DNA of 64,000 bases from an uncultured Polaribacter sp. (GCF_947501385.1 NZ_CANMVP010000022.1:1-64000), one strand, 5' to 3'. Counted from the stretch's first letter, positions 27,810-36,261 are shown. Numbers and translations: made by a program. The notes: generated by a model not told the origin, from the letters alone.

Positions 27810-28166
27810 CTATTCTTGCAACATCATTGCAATTTTTTCTAAAGCTTTACCTAGTTTTTTTCTATCTGCTTTTTCATCGTCTAAATCTGCCAACCTTTTA
27901 TTTAAGTCGTCATTTAAATCTTGAAATTTATGTTCCATTAAACTTTCTAAGTCTGCTAATTTATTTTCTAAATCAGATACAGCATCTCCTAAGTTTTTCT
28001 GAGTTTCGTTTTGTAAGTCTTTAATTCTATTGAAAACATCTTCAAATTCAGAATTATATTGCTGAATATTTTCACCAAATATTAAGTCTCTAACCGCAGC
28101 AATTCTACTATCTACTATTTGTGCTGCTACTTCTGGAGCTTCGTTTTTTTCTGATTTTTTTTCCAT
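27810..28166 (-). CDS. Coiled-coil protein of the GTPase module
   Basis: A 118-residue acidic protein, first gene of the four-gene run. The conserved-looking head VRDLIFGENIQQYNSEF is followed by a long coiled coil (about 40-100) with regular leucine heptads, and it ends DRKKLGKALEKIAMMLQE. Small proteins of this shape accompany Rab-like GTPases and OmpA-like regulators elsewhere, from memory. It ends immediately before the start of the next gene with no spacer. It probably serves as an adaptor or scaffold, which is inference. Confidence 0.78.
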   Translation of the reverse strand: MEKKSEKNEAPEVAAQIVDSRIAAVRDLIFGENIQQYNSEFEDVFNRIKDLQNETQKNLGDAVSDLENKLADLESLMEHKFQDLNDDLNKRLADLDDEKADRKKLGKALEKIAMMLQE

Positions 28167-28269
28167 GTATTTTAGTTAAGTTGATTTTATGGTAATGCTT
28201 GTTTGGTTATACAGTCTAAATTTATAGCCTATATGAACAAATATACATTAAAATATAATTATTAAGATT

Positions 28270-29052
28270 CTAAGCCTTAATTTTTAAACCATCAAAAGCT
28301 AAAAAAACGTTTTTAGGTAGCTTTTTAGACACTTCCTTATGAAAACCCAATTTGTGACTAATGTGGGTAAAATATGTTTTTTTTGGTTGCAGTTCTTTAA
28401 CAAACGCTAGTGCTTCTTTTAAATTAAAATGTGTTGGATGTTCTTCTTCTCTTAATGCATTTATAATCAAAACATCTAAGTTTTTTAGTTTCTTTTGTTC
28501 TTCCAAAGAAATGGTTTTCACATCTGTTAAATAGGCAATATTCTGAATTCTATATCCTAATATTGGTAAATCACCATGCATTACTTGAACAGGTGTTATT
28601 TGTATATCTTTTAAAAAAAAAGAATGCTCCTTTACAACGTTTGTTACAACACTTGGCGCTCCTGGGTATCTATTTTCTTTACAAAAAATATATTGAAAAC
28701 GTTGTTCTAAACTCTCTAGTGTTTGTTTATTTAAATAAATGGGCATCTCTCCTATTTTATAACAATACGGACGCAGATCATCTAAACCTGCTGTATGGTC
28801 TGCATGTTCATGTGTAAACAAAACCCCATTAATTAGTTGTACTTTTTCTCGAAGCATTTGCTGTCTAAAATCCGGACCACAATCTATTACATAAGTACAA
28901 TCTTGCCAAGAAATTAAGATCGAAGAACGCAAACGTTTGTCTTTAACATCAGTAGATAAACAAACAGGATGGTTGCTAGCAATCATTGGTATGCCTTGCG
29001 AAGTACCTGTTCCTAAAAAAGTAATATTTAACAGTTTTTTATCAATATTCAT
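28270..29052 (-). CDS. MBL-fold metal-dependent hydrolase (PhnP-like)
   Basis: Metallo-beta-lactamase-fold hydrolase. I choose the start at 29052 (MNIDKKLLNITFLGTGTSQG), because the upstream 17 codons of the longer frame run into the divergent promoter. Family motifs are FLGTGTSQGIP, the metal ligands in THEHADHTAGLDDL, the histidine in VMHGDLPILGYR and AYLTDVKTI, then a late histidine in THISHKLG. The length of about 260 residues and the order of motifs match PhnP-like phosphodiesterases that act on cyclic ribose phosphates or nucleotides. The exact substrate is unknown. Confidence 0.9.
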   Translation of the reverse strand: MNIDKKLLNITFLGTGTSQGIPMIASNHPVCLSTDVKDKRLRSSILISWQDCTYVIDCGPDFRQQMLREKVQLINGVLFTHEHADHTAGLDDLRPYCYKIGEMPIYLNKQTLESLEQRFQYIFCKENRYPGAPSVVTNVVKEHSFFLKDIQITPVQVMHGDLPILGYRIQNIAYLTDVKTISLEEQKKLKNLDVLIINALREEEHPTHFNLKEALAFVKELQPKKTYFTHISHKLGFHKEVSKKLPKNVFLAFDGLKIKA

Positions 29053-29074
29053 TCTAACAAAAATAAGATAAAAA

Positions 29075-29106
29075 TTGACTGATGGCACAGTTAATGTGTA
29101 CATTTG
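29075..29106 (+). promoter_or_regulatory. Promoter with -33 and -7 elements
   Basis: A TTG (29075-29077) and a TACATTTG box (29099-29106) are separated by 21 bp, fitting the flavobacterial pattern TTG-N(17-23)-TAnnTTTG. The box ends 22 bp before the ATG at 29129. This is the clearest full promoter I found in the window. Confidence 0.75.
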
Positions 29107-29128
29107 TTCTATATATAAAAATCGATGT

Positions 29129-30577
29129 ATGGCAATTTCTTTAAAAGGAGATCAAAAGATAAGTAGTGTACCAACTACAAAAAGCAAAGCACTTAGAATT
29201 AATTTAAACTCAGATATTTACGGAACTTTTGCAGAAATTGGCGCAGGTCAAGAGACAGCACGAAATTTTTTTAGATCGGGTGCGGCTTCTGGTACAATTG
29301 CGAAAGCAATGAGTGCTTATGATAAAGATTTTTCTGATGCTATTTATGGTATTGAAGAAGACAGGCGCTATGTTACACAACCACGTCTTAAAAAAATGCT
29401 AGGTCACGAAATCGATTTAATTGAAGACAGATTAAGCAGAGCAAAACATCCTGATAAATTATTTTTTAGTTATGCTAATACGGTAACTACCATTGATTTT
29501 GCTAAGAAATTTAAAGGTCATGGTTGGGTAGGAATCCGATTTCAATTAGATCCTTTAGAAGATTATAATGAAATTATTCTACATCTCCGTTTTAAGGAAA
29601 CTGATGCTCGTTTGCAACAAGAAACATTGGGTGTTTTAGGTGTAAACTTATTGTATGGTGCATTTTATTTAAATGACAATCCTAAAGAACTGGTAAAATC
29701 TTTTTACCACAATGTAACCAATGACCAACTAGAAATTGATATGATTAATTTCTCTGGCCCTCGTTTTATGTATGTAGACAATCGTTTGATGAGTTTACAA
29801 TTGCTTAAAAATGGCATGACCAATGCTGTAATGTTTGGTCCTGATGGAAATAACCTATTACCAGCACAAGTTTTATACAAAAAAAACATATTGGCATTAA
29901 GAGGTAGCTTTAGACCAGTTACCAAAGTAAATATGGATATGTTTGAGAAGTCTAAAAGGCTTTTTTTAGATGAAAAAAAGGTAAAAGAAGAAAATACACA
30001 AGTTATTTTTGAAATTACATTGAGTAATCTTTCTGCTGAAGGAAAAATTAACGAAAGAGACTTTTTAGATAGAGCAGAATTACTGTGTTCTTTAGGACAA
30101 AATGTAATGATTACCAGTTTTCAACAATACTTTAAATTGGTAGAATACTTTAGCGAATTTACCAAAGAAAGAATGGGACTTGCCATGGGTGTTTACAATC
30201 TCATTCAAATATTTGATGAAAAATACTATCGCAATTTAAGTGGTGGTATTTTAGAGGCTTTTGGAAAACTTTTTTACAGAGATTTAAAAGTATACATGTA
30301 TCCGTACCATGACCAAGCTTCTGATGCATATATAAATAGCGAAAATCTAAAAGTACACCCGAGAATGAAAGAATTGTACAAATTCTTTAAAAACAACGGT
30401 AGACTTGTAAATATTGATGATTTTGATAAAGAGATTTTAGATATTTTCTCTAGAACTGTTTTAAAAATGATTGTAGAAGGTAAAGAAGGTTGGGAAGACA
30501 TGTTGCCTGAAGGCATTGCAGATACTATCAAACAAAAACGTTTGTTTGGGTATTCTAGAACCAGAGTAAAAAAATAA
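29129..30577 (+). CDS. Conserved protein of unknown function, 482 aa
   Basis: I recognise this as a protein conserved in flavobacteria but cannot give a function. The start at 29129 (MAISLKGDQKISS) is chosen because a complete promoter covers 29075-29106, so the longer frame cannot be translated from its start. The protein is soluble. Features include NSDIYGTFAEIGAGQETARNFF near residue 35, SYANTVTTIDFAKKFKGHGWVGIRF, and GPDGNNLLPAQVLYKKN. There is no signal peptide, no P-loop and no obvious catalytic motif. Some databases carry misleading names for relatives, and I do not use them. Confidence 0.85.
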   Translation: MAISLKGDQKISSVPTTKSKALRINLNSDIYGTFAEIGAGQETARNFFRSGAASGTIAKAMSAYDKDFSDAIYGIEEDRRYVTQPRLKKMLGHEIDLIEDRLSRAKHPDKLFFSYANTVTTIDFAKKFKGHGWVGIRFQLDPLEDYNEIILHLRFKETDARLQQETLGVLGVNLLYGAFYLNDNPKELVKSFYHNVTNDQLEIDMINFSGPRFMYVDNRLMSLQLLKNGMTNAVMFGPDGNNLLPAQVLYKKNILALRGSFRPVTKVNMDMFEKSKRLFLDEKKVKEENTQVIFEITLSNLSAEGKINERDFLDRAELLCSLGQNVMITSFQQYFKLVEYFSEFTKERMGLAMGVYNLIQIFDEKYYRNLSGGILEAFGKLFYRDLKVYMYPYHDQASDAYINSENLKVHPRMKELYKFFKNNGRLVNIDDFDKEILDIFSRTVLKMIVEGKEGWEDMLPEGIADTIKQKRLFGYSRTRVKK

Positions 30578-30630
30578 TTTTTTACTTTTAAACCTTTGAG
30601 AGTATATTTTGTCTAACTAAAAAAAATTAC

Positions 30631-31179
30631 TTGACAGATGAAATAGTTTTAGTTGAGCAACTTAAAAATGTTGTGACAAGAGAAAAAGCGTTTCGAGAAT
30701 TAATTTCTCTGTACAAGAAACGCTTGTATTGGCATATCCGTAAAATTGTAATTTCTCATGACGATGCAGATGATGTTTTACAAAATACATTTATAAAGGT
30801 TTATAAAAATATACATAAATTCAATCAACAAAGTAAATTGTTTTCTTGGATGTACCGAATCGCAACCAATGAGGCTATTACTTTTATCAACAAACGTGCA
30901 AAAGAAAGAAATGTAGATATTTCTGAAATGCATGATCAATTGGCGTCTAGTTTAGAAAATGATGTGTATTTTTCTGGAGATCAAATTCAATTGATTTTAC
31001 AAAAAGCCATTGCAAGATTGCCTCAAAAACAACGCTTGGTTTTCAATATGAAATATTTTGATGAATTAAAGTATGGTGAGATGTCAGAAATCTTAGAAAC
31101 TTCTGTTGGCGCATTGAAAGCCTCTTATTTTCATGCAGTTAAGAAAATAGAAAATTACATAAAAAACAAAACAGATTAA
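30631..31179 (+). CDS. ECF-type sigma factor
   Basis: A 182-residue RNA polymerase sigma factor with only regions 2 and 4. Region 2 includes DDADDVLQNTFIKVYKNIHKF and LFSWMYRIATNEAITF. Region 4 includes LPQKQRLVFNMKYFDELKYGEMSEIL. The start is TTG at 30631 (MTDEIVLVEQ), since no in-frame ATG lies near it. The next two genes encode a single-pass membrane protein and an exported small protein, the usual partners of flavobacterial ECF factors. The signal that activates it is unknown. Confidence 0.93.
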   Translation: MTDEIVLVEQLKNVVTREKAFRELISLYKKRLYWHIRKIVISHDDADDVLQNTFIKVYKNIHKFNQQSKLFSWMYRIATNEAITFINKRAKERNVDISEMHDQLASSLENDVYFSGDQIQLILQKAIARLPQKQRLVFNMKYFDELKYGEMSEILETSVGALKASYFHAVKKIENYIKNKTD

Positions 31180-31212
31180 ACCTTTTATAAAAAAAAAGGT
31201 CTAAATAGTAAT

Positions 31213-31758
31213 ATGAAAAACAATATTGAAAATAGCGAAGAATTCTTAAAATCGGTACTGAATAAGTCCACCGGTTTTACAACTCCTAAAAATTATTTTA
31301 GCGAGACAGAAGATCGTTTTTCAATGTTTCTTATGGAAGATAAATTGTCAAACACAAAAAGCTTTAAAACTCCCGACAATTATTTTGACAAACTAGAAGA
31401 TAAAATTTTAGAAAGAACATTCCTTAAAAAAGAGACCAAGGTTATTTCTTTAAAAGATAGATTGTTTAAATACATTCCTATCACCGCAGCAGCTTCTGTA
31501 GTTCTATTTTTAAGCATTAATTATTTTAGCATTAGTACTACTTCAAACAAAGTTAATTTCGATGCTATAGCCCAGGCTGATATAGAAAATTGGATTTTTG
31601 ACAATTCAACGGATTTATCTGATGAGGATTTTGTAGCCGTACTAAATAATGAAATTGTAAATGAGAATGATTTTGCATTTACAAGTTTAGAAAATGATAT
31701 TATTGAAGATTATATTATCTCTTCAGAGAATATCTCTTTATTAAACGAAATATACTAA
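31213..31758 (+). CDS. Probable membrane anti-sigma factor
   Basis: A 181-residue protein with a cytoplasmic N-terminal part (about 1-90), one membrane helix (YIPITAAASVVLFLSINYF) and an acidic periplasmic C-terminal part. The cytoplasmic part contains two similar short segments, TTPKNYFSETEDRF and KTPDNYFDKLEDKI, an internal repeat of the form TPxNYFxxxEDxx. Such segments are common in Bacteroidetes anti-sigma proteins. It lies 33 bp after the sigma gene and 1 bp before the next, which supports sigma-factor control. No zinc-binding anti-sigma motif is present. Confidence 0.8.
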   Translation: MKNNIENSEEFLKSVLNKSTGFTTPKNYFSETEDRFSMFLMEDKLSNTKSFKTPDNYFDKLEDKILERTFLKKETKVISLKDRLFKYIPITAAASVVLFLSINYFSISTTSNKVNFDAIAQADIENWIFDNSTDLSDEDFVAVLNNEIVNENDFAFTSLENDIIEDYIISSENISLLNEIY

Positions 31759-31759
31759 T

Positions 31760-32215
31760 ATGAAAAAATACTTATTTATTTTAACCCTATTCCTAACAGC
31801 TTTCTATTCACTTGGACAAACGCATCAAGAAAGTAGAAAAAAAATTAAAGCGCTAAAAATAGCGTATTTAACAGAGCAATTAAATTTAACTTCTTCAGAA
31901 GCTGAAAAATTTTGGCCTATCTATAATTTGCATGAAGAAAAATTAAACCTTTTAAGAAATAAGGATCGATTAGAAATAAGAAAAAAAATAAAAGAAGCTG
32001 GAAGCTTAGACAATCTAAAGGAAGCTGAAGCAAAAAAATTTGTGCTTTTAAAGATAAGTTTAGACAAAAAAATGCTTTTAGAAAAAGAAGATTTTTTTTC
32101 TAAAATCTCTAAATTTTTACCTTATAACAAAATATTAAAACTTCATATTTCTGAAAGAGATTTCGCAAGAAAATTGATGAAAAAATATGGAAAAGGTAGA
32201 AAAAACGAAGAATAA
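31760..32215 (+). CDS. Periplasmic sensor-of-ECF family protein
   Basis: A 151-residue exported protein with signal peptide MKKYLFILTLFLTAFYSLGQ. The mature protein is helical and highly charged: YLTEQLNLTSSEAEKFWPIYNLHEEKL, then basic helices. This is the family annotated in flavobacteria as sensor of ECF-type sigma factor, and its fold resembles CpxP/Spy periplasmic chaperones. It is the third gene of the sigma operon (1 bp after the membrane protein) and probably senses envelope stress. A clear terminator follows. Confidence 0.85.
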   Translation: MKKYLFILTLFLTAFYSLGQTHQESRKKIKALKIAYLTEQLNLTSSEAEKFWPIYNLHEEKLNLLRNKDRLEIRKKIKEAGSLDNLKEAEAKKFVLLKISLDKKMLLEKEDFFSKISKFLPYNKILKLHISERDFARKLMKKYGKGRKNEE

Positions 32216-32235
32216 TGGTATAATAGAAACAATTT

Positions 32236-32260
32236 AAAGAGGCGAATTTGCCTCTTTTTT
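32236..32260 (+). terminator. Intrinsic terminator of the ECF operon
   Basis: AAAGAGGC (32236-32243) pairs with GCCTCTTT (32250-32257) around a 6-nt loop, followed by a T run. It is convergent with the small gene on the other strand. Confidence 0.9.
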
Positions 32261-32454
32261 TATTTTATCAAATTCAAACAAACTGACAGTTCTGGCTTAT
32301 TTACGATAAAACTTCGCAACCAAATTGTAAGTTCGTTAATTTCATGAGGTAACAATCTACGTAAAGCTTTGTTTAACTCTTTACAAAACAAATCTGAATT
32401 AAAACTTACTTTTTTTAAAACAGTTTTTGTGTACTCGAACATTGCTCTAGCCAT
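32260..32454 (-). CDS. Small conserved flavobacterial protein, 64 aa
   Basis: A short soluble protein, basic at the N-terminus (MARAMFEYTKTVLKKVSFN) and mostly helical (FCKELNKALRRLLPHEINEL). I recall this N-terminus as conserved in many Flavobacteriaceae, where it has no assigned function. Its stop abuts the terminator of the convergent ECF operon. It is a good gene despite its size, but there is no basis for a function. Confidence 0.75.
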   Translation of the reverse strand: MARAMFEYTKTVLKKVSFNSDLFCKELNKALRRLLPHEINELTIWLRSFIVNKPELSVCLNLIK

Positions 32455-32520
32455 AATATGTATTATAGTTTAATTGTATAACGTAAATGACACTGCATTT
32501 AGTATAATGAATCAAATTTA

Positions 32521-32552
32521 ACAAAAAAAACCATCAACTTTTTGTTGATGGT
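32521..32552 (-). terminator. Intrinsic terminator of the 86-aa gene
   Basis: The arms ACCATCAAC (32530-32538) and GTTGATGGT (32544-32552) are perfect with a 5-nt loop. The minus strand then runs into a T tract (the A run at 32523-32530). It sits 30 bp past the stop of the gene at 32583-32843. Confidence 0.9.
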
Positions 32553-32582
32553 AGTTAAAAATTTGTTTAAAAAATGTTAAGA

Positions 32583-32843
32583 TTAGATCTTGTTAATTCT
32601 TTCAACTAAAGCTGTAGCTTTTGTTTCTAAGTCTGCACTTATTTCGTTGTAATGTGCTTTTTTGTTCTCAACACCTTTTTGGTTAACTTTTGCGATTAAA
32701 ACATCAAACGTAGTTATCGTTTCATCTATAATTGCTTCTACTTCTTTATTATCTCCTTTAGGATCTACTTTCTCAGTTACATAACCAATAATGTCTCCTA
32801 ATGTATAATTAATATCTTTTTTTAAGTTTTTTATGCTTGCCAT
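32583..32843 (-). CDS. Small conserved hypothetical protein, 86 aa
   Basis: Helical soluble protein (MASIKNLKKDINYTLGDIIG, then EVEAIIDETITTFDVLIAKV). No domain of known function is recognised. It has its own TAAATTTG box 23 bp upstream and its own terminator, so it is a single-gene transcription unit and a convincing gene. The sequence is charged, with alternating amphipathic helices, which may indicate a small helical bundle. Confidence 0.8.
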   Translation of the reverse strand: MASIKNLKKDINYTLGDIIGYVTEKVDPKGDNKEVEAIIDETITTFDVLIAKVNQKGVENKKAHYNEISADLETKATALVERINKI

Positions 32844-32866
32844 AATTTGTTTTATTTTTAAAGGTA

Positions 32867-32874
32867 CAAATTTA
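32867..32874 (-). promoter_or_regulatory. Candidate -7 box of the 86-aa gene
   Basis: The minus strand reads TAAATTTG (TAnnTTTG), 23 bp before the start codon. It overlaps the sequence just before the stop of the HAD gene. Confidence 0.55.
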
Positions 32875-32884
32875 GTTTATTTAT

Positions 32885-33577
32885 TTAAATGAGCGCTATA
32901 AGATCTTTGATATTTCTTAAGGTATTATAAGCTGTTTTTTGCTGTTCTTCTAAAGAAATTTCTTCATGAATCCAAGTGGTATGAAAAGGAATGTGAATTG
33001 CAGAAGAACCTATCTTTAATACGGGCAACACGTCTGACTTTAAAGAGTTACCAATCATTAAAAATTCAGCAGGTTTTACATCTAAATGTTGTATTAATTT
33101 TAAATAATCTTTTTCTTTTTTATCGCTCATTACTTCTATATGATGAAAGTAATTCAACAAATTAGATTTGGCTAACTTTTTTTCTTGATCGAGTAAATCT
33201 CCTTTCGTAGCAACAATTAATTTGTATTTTCCTTGTACTTTTTTTAAAACTTCTTCTACTCCATCAATCAATTCTATTGGTTTTTCTAACATTTCTTTAC
33301 CAATGTTTAGAATTTTTTCAATAATTTCTTGTGGTAATTTATAGTTAGAAAGTTCTAAAGCACATTCTATCATAGAAAGCACAAAACCTTTGATTCCGTA
33401 GCCGTAGATTGCTAAATTCTTTATTTCAGTTTTAAATAATTCTTGGTCAATTTTATTTTTGGTTTCGTATTTAGAGAGTAGTTGCGCAAATTTTTCTTCT
33501 GCTTCTCTAAAATAAGTTTCATTTACCCACAAGGTATCATCAGCATCAAAAGCAATTACTTTTATCTCTTTTAACAT
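32885..33577 (-). CDS. HAD family hydrolase
   Basis: A 230-residue phosphatase-like protein of the haloacid dehalogenase superfamily. Motif I is FDADDTLW near residues 10-17 (nucleophile and acid aspartates). Motif II is the threonine in KLIVATKGD, motif III is the lysine in SDKKEKDY, and motif IV is MIGNSLKSDVLP. It starts 2 bp after the end of kdsB, so it is probably co-transcribed. A role linked to Kdo metabolism (KdsC is also a HAD phosphatase) is tempting, but this cap-containing type is not KdsC-like, so the substrate is left open. Confidence 0.9.
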   Translation of the reverse strand: MLKEIKVIAFDADDTLWVNETYFREAEEKFAQLLSKYETKNKIDQELFKTEIKNLAIYGYGIKGFVLSMIECALELSNYKLPQEIIEKILNIGKEMLEKPIELIDGVEEVLKKVQGKYKLIVATKGDLLDQEKKLAKSNLLNYFHHIEVMSDKKEKDYLKLIQHLDVKPAEFLMIGNSLKSDVLPVLKIGSSAIHIPFHTTWIHEEISLEEQQKTAYNTLRNIKDLIALI

Positions 33578-33579
33578 GT

Positions 33580-34311
33580 TTAAAGATTTAAATGTTTTTT
33601 TGCCTTCTCTAAATCTTCAGGCGTATCGATACCTACAGCTTCTACGGCTGTCTCTACCATTTTTATTTTTTTACCAATTTCTTGATATCTAATCGCTTCA
33701 ATTTTTTCTGAGGCTTCTAAAGGTGTCATGGGTGTTTTGTAAAAGTCTAACAAAGCCTGTTTTCTAAACGCATAGACACCTTTGTGTTTGTAATATTTTA
33801 CATGAATATTTTGATCTCTATGATACGGAATAACACTTCTAGAAAAATAAATTGCCAAATTGTCTACATCTGTAATTACTTTTACATTATTCGGATTCTC
33901 TATATCTTCTTTATTAGTAATTTCTACTTTTAAGGAAGCCAAATCTATTCGTTTGTAGGTATCTTGTTTAAAGACGTCTATAAGTTTAGAAAGCGAAACT
34001 TTATCTATAAAAGGTTCATCTCCTTGAACGTTTATCACAATATCTGTATCAATATTTTCTACAGCTTCTGCAATTCTATCAGAACCACATTCGTGTTTCT
34101 TAGTACTCATAATGACTTTTCCCCCAGCATTCGAAATATTTTCTTTGATAATTTCTGAATCTGTTACTACATAAACTTCATCAAAAAGGTTTGTATTTAA
34201 TGCCGCTTCATACGTTCTTAGAATGACTGTTTTACCTCCTAAATCTTTCATTAATTTCCCTGGAAAACGAGATGCACTATAGCGTGCAGGGATCATTGCA
34301 ATAATTATCAT
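33580..34311 (-). CDS. kdsB: CMP-Kdo synthetase
   Basis: 3-deoxy-manno-octulosonate cytidylyltransferase of 243 residues. It activates Kdo with CTP for addition to lipid A in the lipopolysaccharide core. Family motifs: [15 protein letters not shown] at residues 8-22, the nucleotide-binding [20 protein letters not shown] and the C-terminal [16 protein letters not shown] followed by [12 protein letters not shown]. The length is typical. A TATCTTTG promoter box lies 19 bp upstream and a HAD gene follows by 2 bp. Confidence 0.96.
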   Translation of the reverse strand: MIIIAMIPARYSASRFPGKLMKDLGGKTVILRTYEAALNTNLFDEVYVVTDSEIIKENISNAGGKVIMSTKKHECGSDRIAEAVENIDTDIVINVQGDEPFIDKVSLSKLIDVFKQDTYKRIDLASLKVEITNKEDIENPNNVKVITDVDNLAIYFSRSVIPYHRDQNIHVKYYKHKGVYAFRKQALLDFYKTPMTPLEASEKIEAIRYQEIGKKIKMVETAVEAVGIDTPEDLEKAKKHLNL

Positions 34312-34330
34312 AAACCTGTTGTATATGCAT

Positions 34331-34338
34331 CAAAGATA
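34331..34338 (-). promoter_or_regulatory. Candidate -7 box of kdsB
   Basis: The minus strand reads TATCTTTG, 19 bp before the kdsB start codon. No -33 TTG is present at the expected distance. Confidence 0.6.
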
Positions 34339-34379
34339 ATATTTAAATGGATAGCGTTAATATTTTCACAAATTTTTTA

Positions 34380-34387
34380 TAACTTTG
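34380..34387 (+). promoter_or_regulatory. Candidate -7 box of the 55-aa membrane protein
   Basis: TAACTTTG matches TAnnTTTG, 24 bp before the ATG at 34412. It is divergent from the kdsB promoter. Confidence 0.55.
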
Positions 34388-34405
34388 AACGAACAAAAAA
34401 AATAA

Positions 34406-34579
<174 letters not shown>

Positions 34580-34588
34580 GGAATTACG

Positions 34589-34623
34589 GAACCGAGTTTT
34601 TTTTAACTCGGTTCTTTTTTTTT
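34589..34623 (+). terminator. Intrinsic terminator of the 55-aa membrane protein gene
   Basis: GAACCGAGTT (34589-34598) pairs perfectly with AACTCGGTTC (34605-34614) and is followed by a run of nine T residues. Confidence 0.93.
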
Positions 34624-34725
34624 CAGTTCTTTTTTTAACTTAGCTTTTATCATAATAAAATACTGAAAAGAGAAATATCTTTAAGAATTATTATTTCTTT
34701 AAGATAAAAAATGCTATTCTTTTTC

Positions 34726-34733
34726 TAAATTTG
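34726..34733 (+). promoter_or_regulatory. Candidate -7 box of the 149-aa membrane protein
   Basis: TAAATTTG matches TAnnTTTG, 30 bp before the ATG at 34764. Confidence 0.55.
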
Positions 34734-34763
34734 TTTAACAATTAACTATAAATAATAAACAAA

Positions 34764-35213
34764 ATGTCATCAAGTAAAATTATCATAAAAAATGCAGTAT
34801 TAATTACACTTTTAATTGGAGGTTACTTCTTCTTATGTAAACTCTTGGGGCTTGAAGAAAATCCATATTTAAGATTTTTGAATTTAGGTTTTGTTTTATT
34901 CGGAATTTATTTATCAATCAAGGAAAGTGTTACTAAAAATCATGAAAAACAATACATTACAAATTTAGGAATAGGTATTAGAACTTCTGCTTTAGCCGTT
35001 TTTCTATCTATTATTGGAGTTGTGATTTACATTAAATTTATAAATCCAGAATTTATAACTGTTATGAATAATTCTTTCTTGATAGGTGGAAACTTATCGC
35101 TGTCAGAAATTGTAATTACGTTAGTTATCGAAGGAATGGCATCTTCATTTATCGGTGCATTCATCATTATGCAATTTTATAAAAATCCTGATAAGTTAGA
35201 ATCTGCAAAATAA
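34764..35213 (+). CDS. Four-helix membrane protein (possibly DUF4199-like)
   Basis: A 149-residue protein with four membrane segments (AVLITLLIGGYFFLCKLL; FLNLGFVLFGIYLSI; TSALAVFLSIIGVVIYI; IVITLVIEGMASSFIGAFIIM) and a charged loop after the second (KESVTKNHEKQY). Size and topology resemble DUF4199 proteins of Bacteroidetes. I am not certain of that family. No functional residues are evident. It ends at a bidirectional terminator shared with the convergent OmpA gene. Confidence 0.75.
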   Translation: MSSSKIIIKNAVLITLLIGGYFFLCKLLGLEENPYLRFLNLGFVLFGIYLSIKESVTKNHEKQYITNLGIGIRTSALAVFLSIIGVVIYIKFINPEFITVMNNSFLIGGNLSLSEIVITLVIEGMASSFIGAFIIMQFYKNPDKLESAK

Positions 35214-35240
35214 AAAAACTCCCAAATGGGAGTTTTTTTT
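35212..35240. terminator. Bidirectional intrinsic terminator
   Basis: AAAAAACTCCCA and TGGGAGTTTTTT form a perfect stem around a 2-nt (effectively 4-nt) loop, with A and T runs on the two sides. It serves the membrane-protein gene on the plus strand and the OmpA gene on the minus strand. Confidence 0.9.
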
Positions 35241-35256
35241 ATAGAATTTTTTTAAA

Positions 35257-36129
35257 TTATTGTTTATTTAAAGCTTCATCACTTGATAATAATGCGAAAA
35301 ATTTATCTAAATTAGGAAGAATTACAATTCTAGTTCTTCTATTTTTCGCTCTATTTTCACTAGATGTGTTTTCTGCCAATGGCAATGAAGAACCTCTACC
35401 AGAAGCAATCAATCTACTTCCTTCGATATTGTATTTGTTTTCTAAAAGTCTAACAATAGAAGTGGCTCTTTTTACGCTCAAATCCCAATTATCCTCTAAA
35501 ACAGCAGTATGTATGGTTCTAGAATCTGTATGCCCTTCAATCATTACATCCATACTTGGTTCAGATTTTATAATTTCAGACAATCTTTCAAGCAAATTAT
35601 AAGCCCCTCTTTTAACACGGTAACTTGCCGTATTAAATAATAATTTATCAGAAACTGAAATCATCACCACAGTTTGATCGATGTCAATATTAATATCATC
35701 AGAATCTTTTAGGTCTAAGGTATTGACAGATTTTTTTAAATTGTAGGAAACAGCAAGATTTAACGAATCTTTTAATGTTTTAGCTTTGGCTAAAAGAATT
35801 GGATCTACTTTTACCAGCGTTTCATTCATACGTTCTCTTGTTTTATTAGAAATCACGGCAACGTTGCCAATCATATCTAACTTCATGTCGTTCTCGTCTT
35901 TTAAAGAGACATTATCACTTTTAAGAGCGTTAATTTTCTCATTATAGTTATCAACTCTTTTTTCAATTTTTGCAAATTTTGCTTCTAACGCTTCTTTCTC
36001 TAAAACTGTTTTTTGAAGATTTCCACGAGTATTATTGTATTTTTGTTCTAATTCAAGGTACTTTTTCTTCGAAACACAAGAAGTTACCGTTAGAAAAACA
36101 ATTGCAAATGGTAAGATTACTTTTTTCAT
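35257..36129 (-). CDS. OmpA family lipoprotein
   Basis: A 290-residue outer-membrane-associated lipoprotein. The N-terminus MKKVILPFAIVFLTVTSC ends in a lipobox cysteine. Residues about 20-75 form a coiled coil (KKYLELEQKYNNTRGNLQ). The C-terminal OmpA-like peptidoglycan-binding domain includes LLFNTASYRVKRGAYNLLERL, VMIEGHTDSR and SVKRATSIVRLL, and then NRRTRIVI. It probably tethers the outer membrane to peptidoglycan, like Pal. It has its own transcription unit. Confidence 0.92.
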   Translation of the reverse strand: MKKVILPFAIVFLTVTSCVSKKKYLELEQKYNNTRGNLQKTVLEKEALEAKFAKIEKRVDNYNEKINALKSDNVSLKDENDMKLDMIGNVAVISNKTRERMNETLVKVDPILLAKAKTLKDSLNLAVSYNLKKSVNTLDLKDSDDINIDIDQTVVMISVSDKLLFNTASYRVKRGAYNLLERLSEIIKSEPSMDVMIEGHTDSRTIHTAVLEDNWDLSVKRATSIVRLLENKYNIEGSRLIASGRGSSLPLAENTSSENRAKNRRTRIVILPNLDKFFALLSSDEALNKQ

Positions 36130-36241
36130 TTTTTAGGGTTTTATAGTTACAAATAAAACGTAAAAAATAGTAATGTAGTATGTATTTATTTTTTGCTAAC
36201 ATTTATTGGAAAAAAATTAACCCTAAAAACAAAAAAAAAAC

Positions 36242-36261
36242 CATAAGGGAGATTTCTTATG
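36242..36261 (-). terminator. Weak terminator-like hairpin after valS
   Basis: CATAAG (36242-36247) pairs with CTTATG (36256-36261). On the minus strand the stem is followed by a T-rich tract. The stem is short, so confidence is low. Confidence 0.4.
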
